Source of the DNA: Theocolax elegans
Taxonomy: Eukaryota > Arthropoda > Insecta > Hymenoptera > Cerocephalidae
Length of the DNA: 64,000 nucleotides
Assembly (NCBI GenBank): GCA_026168455.1
Contig: CM047427.1
Location: forward strand, 61,457,249 to 61,521,248
Reading direction: 5' to 3'
The position numbers and the translations under genes are program-made. Position 1 is the stretch's first letter. Each line of letters begins with the position of its first letter. Below the pieces are notes generated by a model, which ran no database searches, was not told the origin of the DNA, and was given only the letters and a program-made list of their open reading frames with translations. This document shows, piece by piece, positions 49,901 through 62,425 of the stretch.

Positions 49901-52462
49901 GATTGTTCACATATGAACGTAAAATGTTCTTTTGCTCTGCAAGAAAGATAATCAATCCAATCTTGTCTACAAACGCTTCACAATATCCGGCTATCAATTT
50001 TTTAAGGAATGATAAAAATAATTATCATCGAGATACATTAACGGTTTTTTTGTAGCATTAAAATAACAATCGTTGCGCTAAAAAATAGCCTGTCAATATA
50101 ATTCGTCAATGTGAGAAAAATTTATTTTAATCTACATATATATATATATATATATATATATAGTATTTGCAATTTTAAATTTAAAGATTAGTTAAATTTC
50201 TATACTTAATATTTGTGCAAAATATAAATGTATGTAGTCAATATTTATACTCCCTGTTTATCATAGAAAACGCGATTATTGGTAATAAATAATATAGTAC
50301 ATGAAAAAATAAGAGAAGAGGTACCTTTATTTACCAATAGTCTAACTGTGTGTTAAATTTTAAACTGAAATATTATTACGTTTTCGAAAAAAGTCTTACC
50401 AACAAACGTGAACCTAACCTCAACAGAGTGGGAAGTTTTCATTTTTTGTTAAGACTTTTCTTGAAAATGCAATAATATTTTAGTCCAAAATTCAGTTATA
50501 ATTTTTTTAATGTAAAAAAGAAAAAATATTTTTGCAAGAATGCATCTAAAACTATACAGAAAAAAATCAGCCTTATAATATGATACGATTATGCATCAAA
50601 TAACAATTACGAAAATCGAAAAAAAATTTTGTCTGTTAAGGCGTTAATAAGTTAAGGAGTCTTTTTTTTTATTTTTTCACATACTCTTTTATTGTTTTAA
50701 TTAATTAATCATCAAAAATTGAGTATGAAATTCCCTTAATGTAAGTAATTAATAATCACGTTTTAAAAATATTTAATTTATTATAAATGAGTTGTCTTTT
50801 TTATAAGAGCATATTTTTAGTTGGTGTTTCGATTCGAATATGCATGAAGCCATAATCCGGCACACCAAATCGTTTAATTCGAAAGGGGATGTCGGATTCA
50901 GAAAATTGGCAATCCTTTATATTTTTATAAAAACGAAAAAATTAATTTTTGGAAAAATCTTTTCTCTCGGGTCCTTATGCGTGCTTTAAACAATGTACTC
51001 ATATATTATTTTCAGAGTTTTATAATTTGGGTTTACCATTCTGTTAAACACGAATTAAAAATAAACCAAATGTTCAATAGACACTTTATTTTAATTTTTG
51101 AAATAATGTGTAGTCGCATATGATATTTGTATTTATTTCATATTATTATAGTTAATGTTATCATTATGCAGAGGCAGTAAAAGCATTTATTAAGTTTAAA
51201 AACAACAAGATAATCGATAATGTTTGTAAAAATACTACTGTTTAATTGATAATTTTAGCGCAGGAAATTTGAAATTTTTAATGAATATTAATTTTGCGTT
51301 ATGCATTAAATTAATATAATGAAAGTAATTATAATTAACGTAAATAAAAGTTATAATAAACCTAATTTTGGTTTCTTACAGTCAATGAGCCGAAAATTAT
51401 AATCGCCAACAAACCGAAGGCGAAGCATCAGACGACAGATGATGATTTCCGCAATAGCAAGACCGCTGAATGTGGACGTTCCATCGTACACGTAGCCAAT
51501 CAGATCATGTCGTCAAAATTCGGCAAATCTAATTCTTCGGATTCTCCTCCGAGTACTAATCAGCAACAACCAAAAGATGAGTCGACCTTAAATGTAAGTA
51601 ATCGATCAAGTAAAACCAAGTAGTATTTCATTATTATTTAAATTTTCAAACAATATTATAAAACGTAATTTTAAATAATTTATTTTTTAAGGTTTTTTTT
51701 ATAAATGTTTTTTATAAACCATAAATTATTTGCTTAACTCAAAGAATTGTGTTCTTTCAGCTGTGTATGTAAATAAATTTGTTATGAAGTATTAACTAAA
51801 ACTTTTCTATTGGAGGCTATGAACCTTTGAACTTTTAAATCTTGCTATTTATAAGTTATCTCAATAGCTAAAAAAATTGTATGACAAATTCTTGAAGTTT
51901 TAATTACTAATATATTTATGAAGTTAATGCTATAAGTTAATTTGTTTTTGATAAAATTATTATTTAATTAACGTTAGAAATCATTTTTTTATTAAATGTT
52001 AAAATTGTTACCTAGTTTTTTGATAATAATTCTAACTCCAATAATAATTATTTATTATGTATTATCTCAAAATTGCAGCCATCAAGAAAAGTGAGCAAGT
52101 CTCTTCCAGCAACGCCACTTGCGTCGCCCAATGGAACACCGGAGAGCTCACCGAAATCACGTCGACGTGTTTATGGAAATCGGTTCTTCACGGGTGCTTT
52201 TGTTCCCGATGGTCATAAGAATGGCTGGCTACTTGGAAGCATCCTCGGGCAATCTCGCGAGCTCATTACTCCGAAAATCGAGGAAGAGGACGAGCAACCT
52301 CAAGTCGAGCCGTTACCTGCTCGTGCTTTGAATCGTAAAAAGTCAATCTCGTCTCAGAATCTCACGTATCTCGGGAAAGACGATAACAAGACCATCCACG
52401 TGCTGCAGGCTAAACCCTCAGAACTTAGAGAGATGAATTTTTGGTCTCCAATTTCTATGTAG
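40901..52462 (+). CDS. uncharacterised conserved-looking protein, 319 residues
   Basis: Four coding exons: 40901-40983, 49327-49607, 51382-51593, 52079-52462. They join in frame at GT-AG sites and give 319 residues. The start MGSSRPTDRSLGEATFLPQW is followed by FDYTDSTFSPPADDTFFYIP, then a Ser/Asn-rich linker. Exon 3 has a basic stretch and GRSIVHVANQIMSSKFG. Exon 4 has a Ser/Pro-rich run (SLPATPLASPNGTPESSPKS) and RRRVYGNRFFTGAFVPDGHK, and ends ELREMNFWSPISM. There is no signal peptide, membrane span or enzyme motif; it looks largely disordered with possible proline-directed phosphorylation sites. The Ser/Pro run and the C-terminal K-P-x-(E/D)-L-(6)-(S/T)-P end weakly recall the P33MONOX (KIAA1191) family, but this is a guess. 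The intron after exon 1 is 8.3 kb, unlike other introns here. Codon use is much more GC-rich than the introns, supporting a real gene. Confidence 0.75.
40984..49326 (+). other. 8.3-kb intron of the uncharacterised gene
   Basis: No other coding exon could be supported on either strand. It contains microsatellite-like runs (ATT repeats near 47402-47421; CA-rich near 46060-46080), a 13-bp perfect inverted repeat at 47949-48002, and several GC-richer patches (42600-42960, 44690-44830, 45140-45190). The patches could be enhancers or unrecognised exons. Confidence 0.4.
50885..51055 (+). mobile_element. truncated TTAA-family MITE, copy 4
   Basis: GGGGATGTCGGATTCAGAAA begins a stretch that follows copy 2 (19097) for about 170 bases, including the TTTTTGGAAAAATC and TTTAAACAATGTACTC blocks. 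It then loses similarity before the right end. It lies in the intron between coding exons 2 and 3 of the uncharacterised gene, with a (TA)n run near 50137-50162 upstream. Confidence 0.5.
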
Positions 52463-54710
52463 ATGCTCTCTTTTCGATGGACATGCAATAGGAATTTTTA
52501 CTGGTAGATTTTGGATTGGTTTTATTTCAACAGTGCTAATGTACTATAAACATCGATTACATCACTACTATTGTTTAAGATATCAAATAATGATTACTAT
52601 TTGTAAAAGTATTTGGATAATTACATACAATAATTATGCAGAGTATTTTTCACCCTGTACAATGCACGATGATCGATGCTTTTAATGCGTTAGGAAAGGC
52701 TATTCGAAGTTTCATTTGAATCTACCAGCTTAGATTTCAAATGAGTATAGTATACGTCTAGATAAATCTTAAAAAAAAGAATTGATTTTCACACGTAAAA
52801 CTTTTTTTAATGAATTTTGTATTAAGTAAATCAAACAAATATTTGAAATCGTATTATTCAAATTAACATATGAATCGACGTAGTAGCATGAAGTTAATTT
52901 AGGAAGGTTTTATATGTAAACATGGATTCTTTTTTTTAAGCTATGTAAATATTTCTTTGACATCTAAATAAAAATAATGTTTAAACATCTCAATATTTTG
53001 ATAAAATTATAACTCTAAAACCATTTGACTTCACGATTAAAGATTATTGTAATGCGTAGGTCAGAATACGCCTTTAATTAAAAATCGTAAGGTGAAAAAT
53101 AACGTAAATATAAATATCTAAAATAAGATATTTTTTCAATATTTTAGTAGCAAAGAAATAGTTACTTAATTTTTCTGCAACTTGTACTTTCTTACTAAGA
53201 TTAAAATATAATTAAGAGACACAAAAACTAAGCTCATTAAAGAGCTACAGAAAAATAGCCAATCCAAATTCTACCAAAGCGTTTAATATAATTTATACAC
53301 TTTTTTTAATCGAATTTAATCGTAGAGTTGCTTTAGTTCTTCATACGACAGTATTTTACATTCACATGTCTGACCTATTCGCATCTCCTTAACATATAAA
53401 ATTAAGAATTTTTCACGAATCCTAAACAATATTTTTAGATTAGTTTTATTTCTGTATCATTTAAATCAAAGCTGCTATTTTTACTTAATATAAGTATAAT
53501 TATGAAAAACTCAGCTTGATGCAGTAAAAGTATTATGAAACTTGAGTCTCGAGAAGGAGCAGCATCAAGTTTATCGCTAAACTGTTAATTGTAGCTAAAT
53601 TTACTGATTTTTCTATTAAGTAGTTACGCTCCAATTTTTCTCTTCGTCTACTTTGTATACTTAAAATGAAACTTTTGTAAATTTCCCAGTTTTATGCAGA
53701 TTCTCCAACTCTTGTCACAAAAAGAGTTTTTATAGTAAGGGTTAAATGGTAGTTAATAGTTTAAAACGATATAGTTTAATTAACAGCGCTTTTATTGAAC
53801 GATTTGCCTGATCAGGCGGAATGCAATCGAAATATAAGGAAAACAGTATAATGACAAATTAAAAGTTGAACTTTTAATTATGTTTCAAACCTTTCTATTT
53901 CTTAGCCACGAATTACTAGTTGAAATATTCGTTTAAAATAAATGTTCAATCGTCTCGATTGATATTGTTATACACAAAATTTCATTTTACGAAATTATAT
54001 GCATACGTAATTGTTCATTGCGATTAAAATTTTCATTGCAAATGATTGCGACATTAAAGCCTAGTTTGTTGTGCAAAAAAATGTAATCGAACAAATTTAC
54101 GATCCAACGAATACATTAAATCGTGGATTCGTTTTTAGTAAAAATGTGCGAATCAGTGTGATTTTTATCGTTTGAACAGTATCGTACTTTTTTAAATCTT
54201 AAATATAACATTTGTAATTTCGCACTTCGTTATGGAATAATTAACTTGCAACATTCGCATTTTTCTATGAAACTTGAGGATTGCCCAAAAACATTGCTTA
54301 GTAGATAATGTAGTAATTTCTAACAATTTTTCACATCAAAAGCTTTGTAAAAATAACATAAGAAGAGTGATCATTTTAATGCCGACCGAAAAAGTAACTA
54401 ATCCGAATTTCATAAATTTGTATAAGTGAAAGTGAAATTTATATCTTAAAGGATTAAATTTTTTGTTAGTTGAAATGATTGAATAATGAATGAAATTTTA
54501 ATGCCTTGTACCTGGTCATGTAATAGTTAATTCATTGAATTTAAATAACCCATGTTTTAATGAAAACTTATCAACGTTGTAGATTTAATAGTTCTAATCT
54601 AAGTAAAGTAATTAAGTGTGTTATGTATTACATGGAGACTCGCGAGCCTCGATCGTCGTCAAATTTTGTCAGTGTCGAATTGAAATAATAAAAGTTATAT
54701 ATACACACAA
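52463..54710 (+). other. long 3' UTR of the uncharacterised gene
   Basis: No gene seen. An AATAAA at 54687-54692, after a GC-richer patch (54632-54660), is the most plausible polyadenylation signal and gives a 3' UTR of about 2.2 kb. Earlier AT-rich signals could also be used. Confidence 0.4.
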
Positions 54711-56750
54711 TATTAATCCTTTGGTTGTATTATTTTTTGTCCTTATTTATATTTTTTAATTTCAATTGAATTTAAATATTAATAGACAGTGAACATCAAA
54801 TCCAGTTTCATTGTTGATTTAATAATAATTTTCACATTTCTGAAAAGTGAACTGTAAAATTATATTTAAAAGAATATATTTTATCTAAATAAGTCGCTAC
54901 TCTATTAACGAACCATCTTTTACATTACCCGAATTAAAATTATACATTTACCAATTTTTATATATTAACTAATTATCTTGTTTATAACGCTATTCATGAA
55001 AGTAAATTCTCAGTTCCAGTCAGGCAGATTCGATTCAATAAAAATTTTTAGCAGTAAGAAGATTTATTTATTCTGTATTTCAGAAAATTGTAGTGCCTGC
55101 TGAACTTGAACAAGTATATTATAGAATTGAACAAGTGTATTATAGTAAGTTCTACTGTTTAGAGTTCCAAAAATGTATTATGTGTACAAACTGCATTTAT
55201 TTTGGTTTTGAATTTGAAGTAAGTTTTAAGTTAATTTCTAATTTAAGATTCAGCAAGGATAAATACGTATAGCTGAATATAAGGTTAGTCGCGCATCCCA
55301 TACTTGCGCCCCTTGATATTAAAAAAGAAAATTTAGACTCCCTGTGAAGCAGATATAAAGAGTGTCTTATTGAAATAGCAAGTGAAATTCAGAAACAAAT
55401 TTCAGAAAATGTATACATTTAAAAAAAATACCTTCTTTTCGCAATATAATACTTCATGTCAAATTAAATCTGATGAAAATTAAACTCTTAGAAGTCGTAA
55501 AACATTTTCAATATGTGTGTGCCGATATTGACGAAACGAAAAACAGATGTTCTTGATTATTGGCTTGAAATATTCAAGCAAAAGAAGGCTAATGTACGCT
55601 TAAGTTTTACTGTCAAGTTTTGCTTCGGCAACTGAAATACTGAAGCCCGAGTAGGCTCATTCCGAAAATTTATACACAAAAGTTGATAAGACGTACGGAG
55701 AAGACGTACTCAAACACGTGTAGGAAATTTTACTATCTTCCACAGTAAATGTTTTTACTATCGACACAGAGGATGGATGTTGTTATAAATCAATATTATG
55801 TGACGATAAGTTGAGGAAAAATAAACATTTTGCTCTTAATGAATGTTAACATCTATGTCGATCTGAAGGAGGCCAATGGTAGGAAAAAGGATGAAGATTT
55901 TCCAAAAATTCGTTTCGTTGTCTTGGTATGTCGACCTCATCAGACTTTTTTAAAAAATTGGCAACGTGTGCACTGAAAAAATAGATATTTGATCCAAGCG
56001 GAATTGTTCTTAGATGCCTCCAGAAGAAAATCTGGTTGATCAAATACGATTCCTTTAGGATCAAGAAGAATTTGATTGATTTAGAATATTGATCTTTTTG
56101 AATTATATTATTTCATTTTTAGACACGATCGTTATACGGAAGTGCCTTATATTTCCATCATCGCAAAATATAGTGTGTATGAATGAAATTCTGTGACCAA
56201 AATAACTCTGCTAATTTTTAATCAATTGAACTGAAATATGTAGGGTATATTTGTTATAATTATAGAAGTCTGTAGTCCTATTTTCAGCTGCATCGCTCAT
56301 AAATTGTTGACGATATGGAGCGTCTTACAATTTCGTAAAATTGTTTTATGCACACTATTTTCAAAAATACTATTCTTGCGTAGACAATAAATTTAGCCAA
56401 AATGTTCGTCTTTAAATTATAAAATTGTTTTCTATGCAACACTTTCTGATTCGAGCAATATTTTTAAAGATACGCACATGAAAACAATGAAAATCATTAA
56501 AAATCTACAAAAAGCACGTTTTTTCGATATAAATTAAAATGTATCATTTTTGTATAAAAAGTATAAATGGGCAAAATACAAATCTTTTTCCCACTAAACA
56601 TTTCCTGATCAGAACTATTTTTTTAAGATAACAATACAAAAACGATTAGAATCATTAAAAATCTATACAAAAGTACGTTTTTTCGTTATAAATTAAAATT
56701 CATTATTTTTATATTAAAAGTGTGAATGGTCGAGCAAAATAAACATAAAT
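54711..56750. other. intergenic with unidentified decayed repeats
   Basis: No intact gene. At 55280-55850 frames broken by stops have a codon-like texture (such as ILDYWL-type words) that may be a dead transposase, but I cannot name it. A terminus CACTGAAAAAATAGATATTTGATCC-like stretch begins near 55974 and resembles the left end of the element at 4521. Confidence 0.35.
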
Positions 56751-56759
56751 AAATATAAT

Positions 56760-57990
56760 TAAATATTGACTCTAAATTGCCTAAGCATATTTTTTTTATT
56801 TATTAACCTTTTCAAATCTTAATCAGACCTACATAGTATACAAGTTTATACATGGATTACATTTGGTTTTATGAAGTAATACATTGACTTACAGAGATAA
56901 AGGTTTACAAAGTTTAAAAATGTACCTGGTATACAGATTGCAGTATTCTAAATGTACAATTCGCTTTTTTCGAAGAAATTACAAATGATTTTACAAGAAG
57001 GTAGATGAGGTTGTACTATAAACATATCTACGTTTAGCGGAAGTGTAAGATTTTTCTTTTTTTAGTTTATTAATCATATCTTTTCTTGCTGGTTCATATA
57101 CGAAGGGCACTGCCATAAAATATGATTTAAATCTTGCGGTGTCGAATTACAAATGCACATAGAGTTATTAATTAATTTGACTCTCTCCAATGAAGCAGCA
57201 AGGTTGTAATGATTGCTTCTACATCGACTAATAGAACAATGCGTCTATGATTCATATCTTTACGTACGAACCATGGTTTGGTTAGACCAGGCCTTCATTT
57301 TTAACAAATTTTATCGTTTGAGTCGAGGCTAATTTTCTATAACTTTTGTAATGATCAGTAAATGGGATACTCACAGTTTGTAAATTTGTACTTTTAGCGG
57401 CTATTTTAGCTAGATGGTCCGCCCATTCATTTCCATCAATGCCCCTATGGGCCGGGATTCAATAAAATTCGATTGTGCAGTTATTATATTTGGTTGCAAA
57501 AGTATTATACTTTTTTTTTAATATCTAATATATGCAGATTTATTACAGATGAGAAATTAGTATTTTTAAGCAGAACACTAAGTAAGTCAGAAAATATAAA
57601 AATTTTTGTGTTTGGATTTTCTAATGCTACGTCCATTGCTGTCGAAATGGCAATTCATTCCGCTGTACATATTGATGCCTTTTTATCTATTGTTTTGTAT
57701 ATTTGAATATTTAATTTCGGACATACGCATGAAGCACCGACTGAAATAAATTTGAGAGCCTTGCTACCATCAGTGTAAATCGTTAACGCCCTTTGTTCTT
57801 CTATAAAATGATTAAGAATTGCATTTGGGTCTTTATTCGTTTTTAATTTATATCCTAATTCAGTATTTATATAAATGCTAGTGTAGGTCGTTGAATACTC
57901 ATAAGCGTAAGGATCCAGTGCGTAACTTGTATCTTTATTATATTCGAAAACGTATTCCATACAATGATTCAAAGTTTTAGTTTTATTTTG
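56760..57990 (-). pseudogene. non-LTR retrotransposon fragment (RNase H and C-terminal zinc-knuckle region)
   Basis: Read on the minus strand. A frame at 57972-57655 contains LTIYTDGSKA...VGASCVCP and KASICTAE, the start of an RNase H domain. After frameshifts and stops the sequence continues to a GNEWADHLAK word near 57410 and a C-terminal CICNSTPQDLNHILWQCPSY motif near 57150-57090. This order (RNase H, then a CCHC-like end) is that of I/Jockey-group elements. It has many stops and no 5' part. Confidence 0.6.
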
Positions 57991-60285
57991 ATTACCTGTT
58001 TACATTTTTTGGTAATAATTTGTAGTATTTATGTACGCTGCGGTTTGTTAATGATTTGGGATTGGAAACTGTTTTGTTAATAAAACATTATTGCCAAGAA
58101 AGATTGCTCTTTCTTCTAATAAACTGAGTTTCGATTACGATAACCTAAGGCTTTACGCCCGTGCATAGATTTATTACAAAATAGGTGTATACATATATAT
58201 TTGTGGTTTCTCGGCAAAACCAGTTAAGTCCACTTTTTGAAATTTTTTATTTTTTACAGTACTTTCAGCTGAACATATCTAGATTTGCCGAAATTTTACC
58301 TTAGGCTATAAGTACAAGCTAGTTAAAAAGGCAGATAAGTCCATTTTTTTAATTAGTTCCCGGCAAAACCAGATAAGTCAAAATAATTTCGGAATATATT
58401 TGATTATACAGTTTATTTATAGTCATAACGGTCGGTTAAAGGTAGATATATTAAATGCTAAATACAATATATATCTAATGATCTGTACATGAAAATTAAA
58501 AAAGTGGGGGTCGACCAGCGTAGCGAGTAAGCCCCGCCCCCTAGCATGTATAAAAGCAGCAGCAAATGCTAAAAAACATTCTGACTAAAACTGGCAGTCT
58601 GAAATATTGTTCGACAAAATGTGGTAAAAGGACCTTCAAATATGTGCAAGAATTGTCAGCTGTACTGTTGCTTAACTTGTGGTGCGCAATGCCATAAGCG
58701 TTAGTCACTGCTAAACTAAAAAAATAATTAAAAAAATAATAAAAAAAATAAAAATTAATAATAAAAATTTTAAAAATGATAAAAAAAATAAAAAAATATA
58801 AAAACAGTAAAAAAAAGATTCTTGGTGATCATCTACCTCCTCGCGGTAAGGATCGGGCAACATTTTATATAATGGCAAAAGATGATACATTGAAATTGAA
58901 TTTCAATTTCAAATTTTTTATACACCATATTTTTGAAAAAACTCCATATTGCCAGATTAGATTTGTTATTTTGAATTCTGTATATCCGAGCGCAAATTCA
59001 TAAGCAGCGACACCAATAACCCTTAAAAGCAATTTTTTAGAGGAGCACTAAATTTTTCAAAATTAAGTCCGCCATATTGGATCCGCCATTTTCAATTTTG
59101 CAAATTCGAGTGCAAATTCATAATCAGCGACCCCGAAAACCTTTAAATACCAATTTTATACAAAAATGGTCGATTTCAAAAATTTGTCCACCATATTGGA
59201 TCTACCATTTTGAACTTTGATAATCTAATTACATATTCATAATCAGCGACTACAATTATCTAAGAGTAAATAAACTAAAAAACTTCCATAATTCCTGTTT
59301 GAATGATAGTCTATTAAAAAAAAATAAAAAAAAATTTACGGGCATATTTTTAAAGTTTAGGATCTAATTACACGGTTTACATTCTTTTTGGCATCAAAAA
59401 GACATTGTTTCCAACGCAAATCTGAGATTTAAAAAAAATCGCTCAAAAATTTTATGTTAATTTGTAAAAAAACAACATAAATAATTATTTCATAGTGTTA
59501 AGCAATCACATCGTGTAGAGCGAACCCGAAAACGTACAGAATGATAGGTCTTGGAAATAGCTGAATTCGATTTCATAAAAAGCTATAAGCTCAAAGTAAA
59601 TGTAAAATTTTATGTTATTTGGGCATTAATGGGTTAATAATACGCATAATAAATTTTGTGCTTATGATACAAGTTGTATCTTTCTATACGCGAGTCAAAG
59701 TTGATTTCATTAACGTGCAAGTTCTCGCTGAACCCATACAAGCTTTGTAAAATGAGACGAAGTGTATTGGTGCATTGTTGTTGGTGCTTTTATTTGGTTT
59801 AACTTGATTTAACTCTGTCACAGTGTAACACTGTTCTGTCTTGAAAGCTATGTGTCTATTTGAATCGCTGATTGTGATTTTACCTAAAACCGATTTTGCC
59901 TGAAGTTTAAAAAAATCTGCATGGTATCGCAGATTACTACAAACATCGTGCTACTATTTTTAGTTACAGTCCTTTGTACTACGAAATGACCTACTTCCTA
60001 CTTTACGAGTGCTTGGATTATCGCACTTCGTTTAAAATACTGGAAGATATTGTGCAAAGAATCGAAAAACCGGTTTCTCTTGCATGAACAATATCGGATG
60101 CCTCATATAGATGATTGCGGCGTGAAATACTTGTGAGCGTAGCATGATCCGCCCTCGTCACAATAAATTTCAAATATGAAACTCGGTCGTTTGACTTCTC
60201 TTTAGAATATTTGGAAAGAATTTTCTTTTCTTAGCGCGGGGTATCGATTTTGCAAACGACTTTTTATACGTCTTTTTTAAATTCT
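57991..60285. other. repeat-rich non-genic DNA
   Basis: No supported gene. It includes GGCAAAACCAG(A/T)TAAGTC repeated at about 58215 and 58363, a short Cys-rich frame at 58641-58703, an A/T-only stretch at 58720-58820, and three diverged ~119-base units at 58855-59275. Confidence 0.4.
58855..59275. repeat. three diverged ~119-bp tandem units
   Basis: The landmark AAATTCATAA(T/G)CAGCGAC recurs near 58993, 59113 and 59232 with surrounding CCGCCATATTGGATCC-like words. The units are strongly diverged, so the array is old. Confidence 0.5.
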
Positions 60286-60289
60286 CATA

Positions 60290-61010
60290 ATTAGTTACTG
60301 CGTCTTTAGAAATCGAATCTCTATCGGCTTTAATAATTCGGCGTTGACCACTCTGTGTTGACTTTTAACTTCTATAATAAAGTTGCGTCCGTTTTCAGAT
60401 CTACTTATGACATTGTGAAACCCTGTGTACGGTCTCTCAAGTACCGGTTTAATTAGTTTTATTAAAAGGAGGACGTGTGTGCATTACTTCAGGTCTTTAA
60501 ATACGAAAAGTTTCGGTTTTATCTTAGGATTGACCGCGATGGTTCTTACGCACCTCAGGTATGCGCGATACTTTATTTAAAAATATATTGCTCTTGTGAA
60601 TGTATTCGTCGAAGACGCAGAGTTTGTTTAGTATGCGCAATGATCTCCCGAAAACGATTTCTGCAAGACACGTGTTTGCTTTTAGTCTAACTCGCGTTTT
60701 AAGACCAAAATCTCTGCCCTGATCTGTGGTTATGTAGATTGAGGATCTGTAACGGGTAATCCAATTCTCGTAAAATGCTCGCGCTACTATGGGCGCGGAG
60801 GAATCGTAAGGCGTAATGACCTCAGGCCATTGCATAAATCGATTTATCATAGTGAGTTTCCATTTACACTCGCTACTTTCAGGGAATGGTTCTAGTAGGT
60901 CTATATGGACGCGAAAGAACACGTCTTCTGATGCTATAAAATGCTCTGACAGAAATGTATTGTTCCTCATTATTTTCACGCGTTGGCATGCTATAATTTT
61001 TTTACATTAA
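60290..61010 (-). pseudogene. Ty3/Gypsy-type integrase fragment
   Basis: On the minus strand a frame (60979-60524) reads VHIDLLEPFPESSECKW, LTMINRFMQWPEVI, ARAFYENWITRY and ITTDQGRDF, matching the integrase core with its catalytic Asp residues. A block like LAEIVFGRSLRI follows after a frame break. Further on, NGRNFIIEVKSQHRVV and LLKPIEI match the C-terminal part that ends Gypsy pol. The stretch between ITTDQGRDF and LAEIVFG is deleted, so it is a dead fragment. No LTRs were found. Confidence 0.65.
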
Positions 61011-61395
61011 GTCCGCAGTTTCAAGTGAACAGAAAGACCTTTAGTCACAATGTAATGTACGCGCATTTCGCTGGTTAATGGGTTGGTCTCTGTCTATAAT
61101 TCCAGGTCATTCTTGATTAGCTTCTCGTATTTCTAATCGCGGTCTACTATTGATAGTGTATACACGATCGCCTTGGGCGTTTTTCCGTGCACGTAGTCGC
61201 GCGTATCATCTTTGACCATCCTATCTGCTTTTAATCACTTTTTTCATAATGTACGAGTTTTCCCCCGTAGGTTTTGATAAAAGCCAGCGGGGACAACTCA
61301 TACAATTTTAAAAATTTATAAATTCTCTTATTAAAGTTTGAATCCGTAAATGTCGGTAAGCATGTTCGTCCGGCGTCCTCTTAATATCAAATTTA
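61011..61395. other. spacer before the microsatellite
   Basis: No gene identified. Part may belong to the same dead LTR element. Confidence 0.3.
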
Positions 61396-61425
61396 TACAC
61401 ACGCATACACACGCATACACACACG

Positions 61426-61520
<95 letters not shown>
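61396..61520. repeat. (CA)n microsatellite with ACGCAT variants at its left
   Basis: About 40 CA units run through to 61519, preceded by three TACACACGCA-type units. It is the left boundary of the GC-rich retrotransposon series. Open frames of Cys-Val or His-Thr repeats across it are artefacts. Confidence 0.9.
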
Positions 61521-62387
61521 CAACAAGAGCTTTGGTGCTCCGTGTCAGAGAGCCTGCAGGATAGCCGCGCTAAGGGTGGCCCGGGCGTACCGAACCGTAT
61601 CTGACATTGCGCTCTCGGTGATCGCGGGGACCGCCCCCTTCGACCTCCTGGCAGCCGAGAGAGCTGAAAGACACCGTGAGGGTGGGCGACGCGTACAAGA
61701 GAATCGCTGCTATAACCGATGGTCATTGCGGACCGTAGAGGAGTGGCAGCGGAGATGGGACTCAGCCAGGGACGGCCGCTGGACCTACCGTATCATCCCG
61801 CGGATCCGGGAGTGGGCGAGCAGGAAACACGGCTTCGTCAGTTTCCAGCTTACCCAGGTGTTGACCGGGCACGGATGCTTCCGTAGCTACCTATTTCGTA
61901 TAGGGGTCTACGGCAGCGCAGAGTGCCCGGCTTGTTCAGGGGTGGACGAAGACGTGGAACACGTCCTCCTATGGTGTCCTCGTTTCAGGGAGGAACGGGA
62001 CCAGTTTCAAGTCACTTGGAGCGGTCCCCTCACCCCTGAGAGCATCGGGGCGTGCCTGCTTGACTCCCAGGAGGGATGGAACGCGGTAGTGACCCTCTGT
62101 ACGTCCGTAGTGGACAGGCTGGGTCTCATCAGAAGAGAAGAGGAGAGAGGAGTTGCGATGGCAGCGGTAGTGGGCTAGTGTAGCCGTTGCCTCCCCCCGT
62201 GAAGTAATGCCTTGCGGCGGCTCCCGCGGGGGAATAAAGGTAAGGAAAGAGGTGGAGTTTTAGTGGGTATGCCTATCGACATCCTTCGGTAGGAGAGTCC
62301 CACACACGGGGAGTCTCGCATGGCTCCAGTCATGGTGCATTAAACATTTCTCCACCTCTTCGGAAAAAAAAAAAAAAAAAAAAAAAG

Positions 62388-62388
<1 letters not shown>
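61521..62388 (+). mobile_element. 5'-truncated R1-clade-like non-LTR retrotransposon (element 1)
   Basis: It starts directly after the (CA)n run inside ORF2 and ends with a 3' UTR and about 23 A residues (62364-62386), followed by another (CA)n. Its open frame is given separately. The 3' UTR has a 114-base unit (62247-62360) bounded by AAGAGGTGGAG and CTCCACCTCTT. R1-clade lineages such as Waldo and Mino are known to insert into (ACAY)n or (AC)n repeats, and this arrangement fits. Confidence 0.7.
61526..62178 (+). pseudogene. C-terminal part of ORF2 of an R1-clade element
   Basis: Open to the TAG at 62176-62178. It contains RVARAYRTVSDIALSVIAG, PFDLLAAER, W..RWDSARDGRWT, RIIPRIREW, SFQLTQVLTGHGCFRSYL and the CCHC motif CPACSGVDEDVEHVLLWC (C-x2-C-x8-H-x4-C), all in the order seen at the end of R1-like reverse transcriptase proteins. 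The endonuclease and reverse transcriptase domains are missing because of 5' truncation at the microsatellite, so no functional protein is made. The frame itself is uninterrupted, which suggests a recent insertion. Confidence 0.75.

Positions 62389-62424
<36 letters not shown>
62389..62424. repeat. (CA)n between retrotransposon copies
   Basis: About 17 CA units between the A tail of element 1 and the first base of element 2. It is the presumed target DNA or target duplication. Confidence 0.8.

Positions 62425-62425
<1 letters not shown>

Noticed and set aside
61308..61604. Long Cys-Val or His-Thr frames
   Set aside because: Translation of the (CA)n microsatellite.
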